Shown here: positions 29,269 to 41,793 of the stretch, one piece after another
How the letters are laid out: each line of letters begins with the position of its first letter
How positions within the stretch are numbered: the first letter of the stretch is position 1
Program-made: the position numbers and the translations under genes
Source: Chlorocebus sabaeus
Lineage: Eukaryota > Chordata > Mammalia > Primates > Cercopithecidae
Length of the DNA stretch: 64,000 nucleotides
Assembly (NCBI RefSeq): GCF_047675955.1
Contig: NC_132904.1
Span: 67,001-131,000 of the forward strand
Direction: 5' to 3'
Notes under the pieces: generated by a model
The model's input: the letters and a program-made list of their open reading frames with translations, nothing else
Told to the model about the DNA's origin: nothing
The model's database searches: none

Positions 29269-30912
29269 TGAGAGGTGACAGTGTGCTGGCAGCCCTCACT
29301 CTCAGCCCTTCCTCCACCTCCAGCCTCGGCGTCCACTCTGGCGGCGCTTGAGGAGCCCTTCAGTCCGCCCCGGCACCGCGGAAGCCCCTCTGTGGGAAGG
29401 CTGAGACCGGAGCCTCCTCCCTCTGCTTGCAGGGAGGTGTGGAGGGAGAGGCGCGGGCGGGAACGGGGCTGCGCTCGCTCGCGGGCCAGTGTGAGTTCCG
29501 GCGGGCAGTGGCGCAGGCTCCGCGGGCCCCGCACACGGAGCTGCCAGCCTGTACCGCCGGCCCAGGGCAGTGAGGGGCTTAGCACCCAGGCCAGCAGCTG
29601 CGGATGTTCCGCCGGGTCCCCCAGCAGTGCCGGCCCACCGGCACCGCACGCAAATTCTCGCCGGGCCTTAGCTGCCTCCCTGCGGGGCAGGACTCGGGAC
29701 CTGCAGCCCACCATGTCCGAGCTCCTCCCCCTGCGGTGGGCTCCCTGACGGGGGCCACCCCCTGCTCCGTGGCGCCCGGTCCCCTCGACAGCCCAAGGGT
29801 TGAGGAGTGCAGGCCCGGCTCGGGACTGGCGGGCAGCTCCGCCTGCAGCACTAGTGCAGGATCCACTGGGTGAAGCCAGCTGGGCTCCTGAACTGGTTGG
29901 GGACTTGGAGAACTTTTATATCTAGCTGGAGGATCGTATGTGCACCAATCAGCACTCTGTATGTAGCTAACCTAGTGGGGACTTGGAGAACTTTTCCGTC
30001 TAGCACCCTTGTGTCTAGCTGAAGGATTGTAAATGCACCAATCAGCACTCTGTGTCTAGCTCAAGGATTGTGAATACACCAGTTGGTACTCTGTATCTAG
30101 CTAACCTAGTGGAGACTTGGAGGACTAGCACTCTGTGACTCTGTGTCTAGCTCAAGGATTGTAAACTCACCAATCAGCACTCTGTGTCTAGCTCAGGGTC
30201 TGTAAATACACCAATTGGTAGTCTGTATCTAGCTAACTCTGTATCTAGCTAACTAGCACTCTGTGACTCTGTGTCTGGCTCAAGGATTGTAAACACACCA
30301 ATCAGCACTCTGTCAAAACGGACCAATCAGCTCTCTGTAAAGTGGACCAATCAGCTCTCTGTAAAGTGGACCAATCAGCTCTCTGTAAAGTGGACCGATC
30401 ACCTCTCTGTAAAGTGGACCGATCACCTCTCTGTAAAGTGGACCAATCAGCAGGATGTGGGTGGGGCCAGAGGAGGGAATAGAAGCAGTGTCCTGAGCCA
30501 GCACTGGCCACCCCTGGGGTCCCGTTGCACACTGTGGGTACTTTGTTCTTTTGCTGTTTGCAATAAATCTTGCTGCTGCTCACTTTTTGGGTCCACGTTG
30601 CTTTTATGAGCTGTAACACTCACGGTGAAGGTCTGCAGCTTCACTCCTGAAGCCAGCGAGACCAGGAACCCACCGAGAAGAATGAACAACTCCAGACGCG
30701 CTGCCTTTAAGAGCTTTAACACTCACCACGAAGGTCTGCAGCTTCACTGCTGACGGCGAGACCACTCACCAGAAGGAAGAAGCTCCGGACACATCTGAAC
30801 GTCTGAAGGAACGAACTCCGGACACACCATCTTTAAGAACTGTAACACCCACCGCGAGGGTCTGCGGCTTCGTTCTTGAAGTCAGACCAAGAACCCATCA
30901 ATTCCGGACACA
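29269..30912 (+). mobile_element. Solo LTR12-type LTR (ERV9 family) with 4-bp target-site duplication
   Basis: Old endogenous retroviral LTR, no coding sequence. Starts 'tgagaggtgacagtgtgctg' and ends 'ttccggacaca', flanked by CTTC at 29,265-29,268 and 30,913-30,916. U3 has a GC-rich 5' third, repeats of 'caccaatcagcactctgtgt' with 'gtctagctcaaggattgta', and a compact array of 24-bp CCAAT units at about 30,315-30,440. An AATAAA (30,562-30,567) lies in R/U5, followed by repeated 'gaaggtctgcagcttcact' segments. LTR12 copies often act as promoters or enhancers; no nearby exon here shows such use. Confidence 0.92.
30315..30440 (+). promoter_or_regulatory. 24-bp CCAAT-containing repeats in the LTR U3
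   Basis: Five to six 24-bp units of 'ggaccaatcagctctctgta' plus 'aagt', two with CCGATCACC instead of CCAATCAGC. CCAAT boxes are NF-Y sites and repeated U3 boxes are typical of LTR12. Confidence 0.8.
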
Positions 30913-31659
30913 CTTCCATGTACCCAGTCACCACCCTGATGGCCTTGACAGCCGGGAGAGCCCCCTGCCCTGCAGGGCAAGAGGGATTTTCTGCCCCGAG
31001 GAAGAGCTTCATATGCCCTGGAAGCAGTTCTGCCTCAGGGGCCACCTGGCTCTTTGCTCCTCCCAGGCTGCCTGTCCGCTATGTCCTTGGAAGTAAAGGG
31101 GACTGATCCTGGGGCTCCACAAAGATGGGCACCTCCTCTCATCCACCTAATGAGGCAAAAGAGGGGGTTCTGCCCCCTGAGGCTGTGGGGCCCAGCCCCC
31201 ACTGAAAAGAGAGTCCCACTCGTGCCTGTCCACCAGGCCCCGCTCACAGGAGGTCCCAAGGGCGAGGCCCTGCCTCCCCAGTGAAGACCACCAGGGCCTG
31301 GGGGCCAGGGAGGGAGGGAGGCTGCCCCAGCTGGTGAAGGGACACCCCACAGCCACCAGCGGTCATGATTAATTCACACTTGAGGGACAGCTTTGGTTCC
31401 GAGCAGCTTGGCTCTGAGGGAATTGGATAGAGGATAGACACCGTGCAGGCACCTGTTCTCCGAGGGTGGCAAGGGTTGGTGGCATGATGACCCTGATAAG
31501 ACTTTACGGCCCCCGTTCTCCGGGGTAGGGCAGATGGATTGCTGCTGTCAAGGTCCTGCCGGGGGCCCTTCCTGAAGAAACAAGCAGAGGCTTTGATCTC
31601 CTGACCTGTCTGGGGAGAGCACTTGAGCTAATAATTAATCAGGTTTTGGTTACACTGGC

Positions 31660-31990
31660 TTTTTTTAATCTTATTTTTTTAGTTGTGGTAAAGTTTATAT
31701 AACATAAAATATACCATTTTAACCGTTGCTAAGTGTGCATTAAGTACATTCACATTGTCCACCCATCACCACCGTCCCTCTCCGGAACTTTCTCATCTGC
31801 CCAAACTGAGACTCTCTCCCTATTAAACACCCGTTTTCCATCCCCTTCCCACAGCCCTGGCACCTGCTGTTCTACTTTCTCTATGAGCCGGAGGCACTAG
31901 GGGCCTCAGGTAAGTGCTACCACACAGCATTTGTCCTGTGTCTGGCTTATTCGATGTCCTCAGGGCCGTCCATGTTGCAGCTGTGTGCAG
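31660..31990 (-). mobile_element. L1 fragment, antisense
   Basis: 'aaatataccattttaaccgt', 'taagtacattcacattgtcc' and 'tctactttctctatgag', the same old L1 region as at 27,340. Confidence 0.65.
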
Positions 31991-33410
31991 GTTCCCTTCC
32001 TTGTGGAGGCCGTCTTACTTTTGAGACCAGTTTGAACCTTTCTCTCTTTAGCTACCAGGTTTCTTGGTAGAGTGAGTGCTCAGTGGAGCAAGCGTTTGAC
32101 CAGCAGCTTCATGGGGGAGGCGCTTTCTCTCTGGGTCTGTGGGGGGAAGGGAAAGACCTTCCTTAAGGAGCGCTGGACGCAAAGCACCTGCCTCGGAGGA
32201 GACTTTGCTTTCAAGGAAGACTGGGCCACAGAGAGCATCGCTGCGGAAGGAGACATCAGAAGTGGGGCCAAGTGCGCATTGCCTTTCCACCTGCAGCCTC
32301 GGAGACAGGTCCAAGGTGTACGTGTTAAGATGGCCTTGGTCCGCACGAAACCGAAACCCACAGGGGAGTCGTTATCCCAGAACAAAGCCCTGAGGTGGCC
32401 TCCCAGCTGCCAGGGTCATCTCCTCTCCCGGGCTCCTGGGCCTGGGCATCGCTCATGGACCTCCGAGCTTTGTGTCCATGTCCGACAGGACAGAGGTGGA
32501 GGGAGGCCAAGAGCCAACGTGTAGGGAGACCCCTTTCACTATCTTGTGTGTATCTATTATTTCTCGACCTGCTGATCCACTTGGAAACAAAGAGGCCCAT
32601 TGCATTGCGGGCTGCTGGCCAGATCCTCAATACCAACGGCCGTGGCAGCTCCACCCACCACCTTCAGGAGCCGTGGTTTCCCCAAGCCCACCCAGCAGGC
32701 TCCCTCTCCCCTAACTGCCCAGACTATGTCCCAAGGTCACCTTCTGCAAAGCTTTATGGGAGAGCACTTTGCTGATCCACAGAAAAAGGGTTCTGTTGGT
32801 AAGAAGAGGGGAAGATGGACCTTGGGTTAGCAGCAAACAGGTGCTGCCACTTCTGGTTCCTTTTGGGACCCCCGAAGGCTCTGGGGGCGAATTGTCCTAG
32901 AAGGAGAGCTGGGGGTTGATGAGTTGATGAGGCGGGGGCTTTGGCGCTGTCCCCAAGAGGAGTGCCCGGGAGAGAGAGGGCTAGCATCGAGGAGAGAGGT
33001 GTGGGGGGTCAGAATGTTGGGGGCCCAGGGGAGAAGGACGGAGGAAGTGGACGAGAGTGTGGTACCAAAGGGTTGTCGATGAGTGACAGAAATGGAGGGG
33101 GGGATTTTCGGCCACTGTCCGGAGTGTAGGACTCTGTGCAGAAAGGGTATAAGCCTAAAGAGCTTCGTTGAGGAAAACTGTGCTCTGTGATGTGGGTAGA
33201 CTCTGGTACTGCCCCTTTGCAGAAGCTGAACACAGATCGCCATTGCCTTTTCAACTGAACTGAGGATTTCTGGAAGCAGCTGTGGCCTGTGGGTCATGAG
33301 GCTGTTTAGATTTATATGGGTTCCATTGAGGACTCTCAGGGATTTTGGACCTAAATTTGGCAACTGTTGCACCTTGAACTGAAATATCATCCAACTGTTG
33401 AGCAGAAGGA
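31990..33410. other. Intergenic, no feature recognised
   Basis: Mostly unique-looking sequence. An open frame of 150 codons (+, 32,072-32,524) has no recognised domain, no evident codon bias and overlapping open frames on both strands, so I do not call a gene. Confidence 0.4.
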
Positions 33411-33415
33411 CAGCA

Positions 33416-33633
33416 TCCCTAGCCTGGGCACCACAGGGAGACCTTGTCTCTAAATAAATAAATAAAAAGTAACCAGATGTGTTGATGCATGCCTACAGTT
33501 CTAGCTACTTGGAAGGCTGAGTGGGAAGGATCCCTTGAGCTTAGAAGTTTCAGGCTGCAGTGAGGGAAGATCGCACCACTGCACTCTAGCCTGGGCGACA
33601 GAGTAAGACCTTGTCTCAAAAAAAGAAAAAAGA
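33416..33633 (+). mobile_element. Degenerate Alu, truncated
   Basis: Starts within the first monomer ('cctgggcaccacagggagac'), has an AAAT linker and a second monomer ending in poly(A). Confidence 0.8.
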
Positions 33634-34259
33634 TAATTCTTTGTATATTTTGGATAACAGTCCCTTATCAGATATGTGTTTTGCAAATATTTTATCCCAG
33701 TGTGTGGCTTGTCTCCTCATTCTCTTAATACTGTCTTTTCCAGGGCAGAAGTTGTACATTTTAATGAAGCCCACTTATCAACTTTTTCTTTTATGCACCA
33801 TGATTGTATCTAAAAAGTCATCACCAAACCCAAGGTCACCTAGATTTTTGTCTCATACTATCTTCTAAAAGGTTTGTTGTTTTGCACTTAACATTTAGGT
33901 CTATGATACAATTTGAGTCAAATTTTGTGAAACATTTAAAGTCTGTTTAGATTTTTTTTTTTTTTTTCCATGAGACTATCCAATTGTTCCAGCATCATTT
34001 GTTGAAAAGACTATCCTTTTCCTTTGATTTGCCTTTGCTCCTTTTCCACAGATCAGTTGACTGTATTTGTGGTGCCAATTCTGGGCTCTGTATTCTGTTC
34101 CATTGATTTATCTGTACAGTCTTTTGCCAATATCACTGTGCTGATTGCTGTAGCTTTACAGTAACTCTTGAACCAAGTAGCGTCAGTCCTCTGACTTAGT
34201 TCTTCTTCGGTCTCTTGTTGGTTATTCTGAGTCTTTTCCCTTTCCATATAAACCTTAGT

Positions 34260-34569
34260 GTTTTTTTGATTTTGTTTTGTTTGTTTTGTTTTGTTTTAGA
34301 GCCTGTATTGTCACCCAGGCTGGAGTGCAATAGCATGACCTTGGCCTACAATAGCCTCAATTTCCCAGGCTCAAGCAATTCTCCCACCTCAACCTCCCAA
34401 GTAGCTGGGGTTACGGGCATGCACTGGCACACCCAGCTAAATTTTTATATTTTTGTAGAGATGGGGTCTCATTATGTTGTCCAGGCTGGTCTCAAACTCT
34501 TGGCCTCAAGCCGTCCTCCTACCTCAGCCTCCCAAAGTGCTGAGATTACAGATGTGAGCCACCATACAA
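34260..34569 (-). mobile_element. Alu, antisense, old
   Basis: (GTTTT)n head, then a diverged Alu ending 'gtgagccaccatacaat'. Confidence 0.9.
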
Positions 34570-35185
34570 TCAGTTTTTTGATATCTACACAATAATTTGC
34601 TATGATTTTGATTTTTATTACATTGAATCTGTAGATCAATTTGGGAAGAATTGGCATCCTAATAATATTGAGCCTTCCCATCCATGAACAAGGAATATGT
34701 ATTTAGAGCTTTGATTTCTTTCATCAGATATTTGCAGTTTATCGTGTACACATTTTGTGAGATTTATACCTAAGTCAGGTTTTTGATGCTAATATAAATG
34801 ATATTATGTTTTAACTTTCAAATTCCAACTGTTCATTGCTAGGCAAGCAAGTGACTTTTGCTTATTACCCTTGCAACCTGCAACCTTGCTATAATCACTT
34901 ATTAGTTCCAGGAATGTTTTGTTCTTTGGAATTTTCTATATAGACAATCATGTCATGTGCAAGCAAAAATAGTTCATTTCTTCCTTCCCAATTTGCATAC
35001 CCTCTTCTCCTTTTCTGGTTGTGAAGGCTAAGACTTCCAGCACAGTGCTGAATAGGAGTGGTGAGAGGGGGCACCCTTGTCCTGTTCCCAGTCTTAAAGA
35101 GAAAGCATCCAGCTTCTCAACATTAAGTATGATATTAGCTGTAGGTTTCTCTGTAGATGTTCTCTATCAAGTTGAGGAAGTTCTG

Positions 35186-35478
<293 letters not shown>

Positions 35479-36360
35479 AGTTGAGGAAGTTCCACTCTAT
35501 TCCTGCCTTGCTAGAGTTGATATCACAAATAGGTGTTGAGTTTTGTCAAATGCTTTTTCTTTATCTATTGATATGATCATGTTTTTTCTTAAATAGCCCA
35601 TTGATGTAATGGATTACATTAATTTATATTTGAGTGTTAAACCAGCCGTGAATGTCTGGAGTAAATCCCACTTGGTTGCGATGTATCATTCATTTTACAC
35701 ATATTGGGTTCGGTTTGCTAACTTTTTGTAGAGGATTTTTATATCTACATTCCTGAGAAATATCAGTGTGTTGTTTTCCTTGCTTGTAATGTCTTTGTAT
35801 AGTTTTGGTATTAAGGTATTACAACCTTCATTACAGTTGTGAGTCACCATTTGGTAAAACCAAATTTTACCCTTTGCATTAGTATACTATTAATGTCAAC
35901 CCCAATTCTTAGTAAAACCTTATAGAAAAATCTATTCAATCTTAATCAGTTTAACCATAATGTAAGATTCTCATAAGCCTTTTGTAACCCCTTACAATTT
36001 TTGTTAAAGAGCGATCAGTACTCTAAGAAAAACCTGTTGTGCTTTTATTTTAATGTTTAATTTAGAGAAAAGTTGAATACCCCTTTAGCTTTATCTAATA
36101 TGCTTGCAGAATCTCTTTTATAATTAATTTTTTATAAACCTTCCACAACTTGTTCAAACTTTTAAGTTTTTTCAATCTCACTTAAACAATTATTTAACAC
36201 TCTAAACTCAAGAAATCCACATTCCCATGCTGTCTTACAATCTTTTACCAAAAGCATACTCTACTTTCCTTATGAGTAAAACTGTTTCTTTAGTAGCCTC
36301 AAACACATGTTATACTGTTAACTCTTAGCAACTTTTGCTTTCGGTGACAAATCTGATTAG

Positions 36361-36470
36361 TAAGTGACTGTGATTATGCACCAGGTGTGCAGCCTAGGAC
36401 ATCAGAGAGAATTCGTAAGTGACTGTAATTATGTACCAGGTGTGCAGCCTAGGACATCAGAGAGAAGTGC
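36361..36470 (+). repeat. Tandem duplication of about 55 bp
   Basis: 'aagtgactgtgattatgcac' to 'catcagagagaa' is followed by a second copy starting 'aagtgactgtaattatgtac', differing by a few transitions. Confidence 0.9.
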
Positions 36471-36566
36471 AGTTAAGGGTTATTTCCAACAGAGCTAGGA
36501 GGTGTGGCTCTCCACATGTTCCCTAGGCCTTATCTAGAATCCAGTGCTCCAAAGTAGGTAAAATGA

Positions 36567-36882
<316 letters not shown>

Positions 36883-37076
36883 TTAAAAGTCAAAGAATCA
36901 GTTTGTGACCTTAAAGCAACTAGCAAACCTAATATCTCCCTGACCGATCTGCCCAATTTACACCAAATTTTGAAGACATTTTTATTTTACCAGGATAAAT
37001 TGTCTAAATATTTATCTAAATTTGTCTATATTTGTCTAAATTAAGACAAAATAAATTGTCTAAATCTTGAAGCCTT

Positions 37077-37373
37077 TTTTTTTTTTTTTTTTTTGAGACG
37101 TAGTCTCGTTCTGTCGCCCAGGCTGGAGTGCATTGGCGTGATCTCGGCTCACTGCAACCTCCACCTCCGGGTTCAAACAGTTGCCTGCCTCAGCCTCCCA
37201 ACTAGCTGGGACTACAGGCATCTGCCATGACACCCAGCTAATTTTTATATTTTTGTTACAGATAGGGTTTCACTATCTTGGCCAGGCTGGTCTTGAACTC
37301 CTGACCTCGTGATCCACTGGCCTCTGCCTCCCAAAGTTCTGGTATTACACGCGTGAGTCACTGCGCCTGGCAA
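37077..37373 (-). mobile_element. Alu, antisense
   Basis: Poly(T) head, 'gagacgtagtctcgttctgt', ends 'actgcgcctggc'. Confidence 0.94.
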
Positions 37374-37462
37374 AGAAATTTTTGTTTTACCAAAAATATT
37401 TAAAATTGCCTTTATTTCCCAAAGCTTACTAAAGTCACATGAACCAAAAGACATTATAGCGT

Positions 37463-37757
<295 letters not shown>

Positions 37758-38750
37758 TTTTCCGACAAAACATTTGGTGTAAGCACTTATTATTTTTAAA
37801 CCAACTAATCAAAGCTCTTTTATTTCACACACACAACATATATAAATACACAGACAGAAGAAGATCCAGTAGTTGTAAGATTTTTCATTCACCGGTTTCT
37901 TAAATTGGATTACTGGCTTCAAAGTGGAGCCCCTGGAGGCACAGGGCCAGGAAAGCATGCAGCTTCTATAGCCGAATAAACAAGCACAGCTGGAAGCAAA
38001 ACAGACCCCAGAAACGAAGGGTCCCATTTTTACACTGGACCCTAAAAGATCCTAAAAGAGAAACACTACAGAACCAGACAATGCAATGATCTCACAGTGC
38101 ATTTCACTGCACAGCAATCCAAAGCCAGTCAGTCCATTTGTAATTAGCCCATCTCCCATGGGGGTCATCTCTGGGGGGGCTGGGCGCATTTCCACACCTT
38201 CTAGGTGGACAGGAGCTTCTCTAATCCAAACATGCAAAGACCAAGCATTCACCCTTAACTGCCATTAGCCCCTCCTAAAAGTTATTACACATCAAAGCTC
38301 TCTCACAATGCCAGGTAATTTCTAGTACCCCCAAAAGTCAAAAACATCAGATAACGCAATGTAAAACAGAACAGAGCCTTCGATTTTGAGAAAGATCTCT
38401 CCACTTTTAATTCCTGGGGTTCCATGAGGAAAACAAAGTTGTTTTTTTCCAGAACAGGGTCTGTGGCACCTCCTCTTTTTTTGCCCAGGCTGTTAGAGCA
38501 TGAATATCCACTTTTAACTAAGCTTACTATTAACCATAGTGCTCTGAAAATAAAAAAAAAAAAAACTCCTTTTAAATCTCGTATTACCCAGCTTTAGCCA
38601 GGCCAAACAGCCAACATTTCTGCCTTTTGAACTTTACCAAAGGTAACCTCACAGGTGTTCAGAGAAAGAAAAAGTCAAGACAGTTCCTGGAAGGGAAGAT
38701 AATTAATAAACGGTAAAGGTCACTCAAATATCAAACCAGAAACAACTCAT

Positions 38751-38829
38751 TCCCTAAGTCAGGAATTGAACCCTGAACCCAGGCCACCATCCTGAAAAGA
38801 CAGAGCCTCAGCTACTGAGCTACGGCACT
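38751..38829 (-). pseudogene. tRNA-Glu(UUC)-like relic
   Basis: On the minus strand the segment shows a box A-like 'tagctcagtagctgagg', a 5-bp anticodon-type stem (CTGTC/GATGG with two wobbles) closing the loop TTTTCAG (anticodon TTC), and a box B/T-arm 'tcagggttcaattcctga' with a perfect 5-bp stem. The acceptor ends do not pair and the variable region is too long, so it is not a working tRNA gene. It could be a tRNA-derived piece of a transposon. Confidence 0.4.
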
Positions 38830-39138
38830 GAGCAGTCTCCACTGCCCTTTCCAGAAGGAGCCTAACGCAGCCAATTTTGAGCTTGCAAAGGCTTCTAACT
38901 GCTCAAGATAATTTTTAGGACTATGACATGAACCCCCAAACTTCCAGTGGATGGTGGAAGCCAAGAGAAAAAACCGCCACATGGTTACCAGGTCAGAGTC
39001 CCAAGGACATGAAACAAAACGAAAGGGAGAATTCATCATTTTGTTTCCTAGAAACCTGCAGCACAGTTTATAACTGAGCGGTTTGCTGAGCCATCTCGAA
39101 CAGCAGTTGCCTAGGCCTGCATTCTATACCCCTCTTTA

Positions 39139-39593
<455 letters not shown>

Positions 39594-40020
39594 TCAACCA
39601 GTTTGCACAGAGAGAAAGAAAGAGGCCAGAAGTCTGTCTGGTAAGAAATTCTTACCCTTTTGCTGGTATGTCAGGCTTCTGGGTTCCCTCGCCCTAAGCG
39701 GCCCTGGTGACCCAGCTTGCTGCACCATAGCCCTGGGGCCAAGCTGCAACACAAAGGAAAATTATCTTTTTCTGTTCTGGCCAGAGTAAAATACGTGTGA
39801 CAAAACATAGACATTAGCCACTCTGCTTAGCACCCAATATCAAACCGGCAAGGTTCAAATTTGCCCCCATCATCGTTAATCCAACCTCCAACATGTAGTC
39901 TTTGGGCAAGACGGTCTCTCTGACTAAGAGAAAAGTTAAGAAAGGGAAAGATCAGAAAGGGAGAAAAGCATTGCCTGAGGCAGGGTGGGGAAGGCCAGCG
40001 GCTCAGGGAGGCCAGAGTAA

Positions 40021-40417
<397 letters not shown>

Positions 40418-40693
40418 TAGCTCTTAAGTGTCTCACTTTGGGAAGGAAAAAGCTCCACATGTCCCATGATCCTGCACATGCCTAATTCTGTCACCCACAG
40501 CCATCAGCAAGGACTGCAAGGCAGATTACTCCAAACACAACAGCGGTGAACATCCCATAGTACCAAATCCATTCTTAGCCAAGAGGAACTTTACCGAGTG
40601 GGGCTTCTAAACCCCTAAATCTTAGAAGGGACTCTAACCATCCTAAGTTGGGCCTCAAACCCAGGTTTGGTCAAGCATCCTTGCCTTTTATTA

Positions 40694-41108
<415 letters not shown>

Positions 41109-41793
41109 TTATCCAAAGTTGGCCAATTTGTGCTGCAGTCTATTTCCTTTGGGTCAGGGGTCTCCTCAGTATCATCCCTTCTGTGGTTTGACAGAACGAT
41201 GTCACCAGAAAGGAGTCCCACTCCGACCCCAAAAGAGGGTTCTTGGATCTTGCACATGAAAGAATATGAGGCAAATCCATAAAGTGAAAGCAAGTTTATC
41301 GAGAAAGTAAAGGAACAAGATCTTTCATTTTCCAGGTGGGCCTAAATGTCTCCCTGAATGCCGTAAGTTGAAGCAGAGGGTGATAGACGCCAACATGGCA
41401 CAGTGTGGCACCGAAGCTGCTGGCTCTGAAGATGAGGAGGGAGGCCTCAGGGAGGCGCTGAGCCAGTCAGCTCCTTCACGAAACCCACCTTGCTCTGCAG
41501 CTGCCTGCTCACAGCCATGCCCCGATGCCACACCCAGGGGTTCTCGGGGAACATTAATGGAATGAAGGAGTAAGAAAATCAAAGGTCACCAAGCCGAGCC
41601 CTTAAAGGGCAATGATGTGTGTGCCACAGGGCCCCATGGCATCTCGTGCCAGCTGAGCTGGTGTGTGTGGACCCGGGGAATGGACCCGGCTGGACAACCT
41701 CTAAGGCTTGGCTCCATCTCAGCCTGTGAAGGAATCACTTCTCTGACCCCCACCTCTGCCCAGGAGTGTTAGAGCCAGGGAGGAAGAGACCCC

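Noticed and set aside
28899..29866. A 271-codon minus frame and partners near the LTR start
   Set aside because: GC-rich U3 of the LTR plus flanking DNA; no recognised protein.
32072..32524. A 150-codon plus-strand frame
   Set aside because: No recognised domain, competing open frames on the other strand, no splice or promoter context; left as unassigned intergenic DNA.
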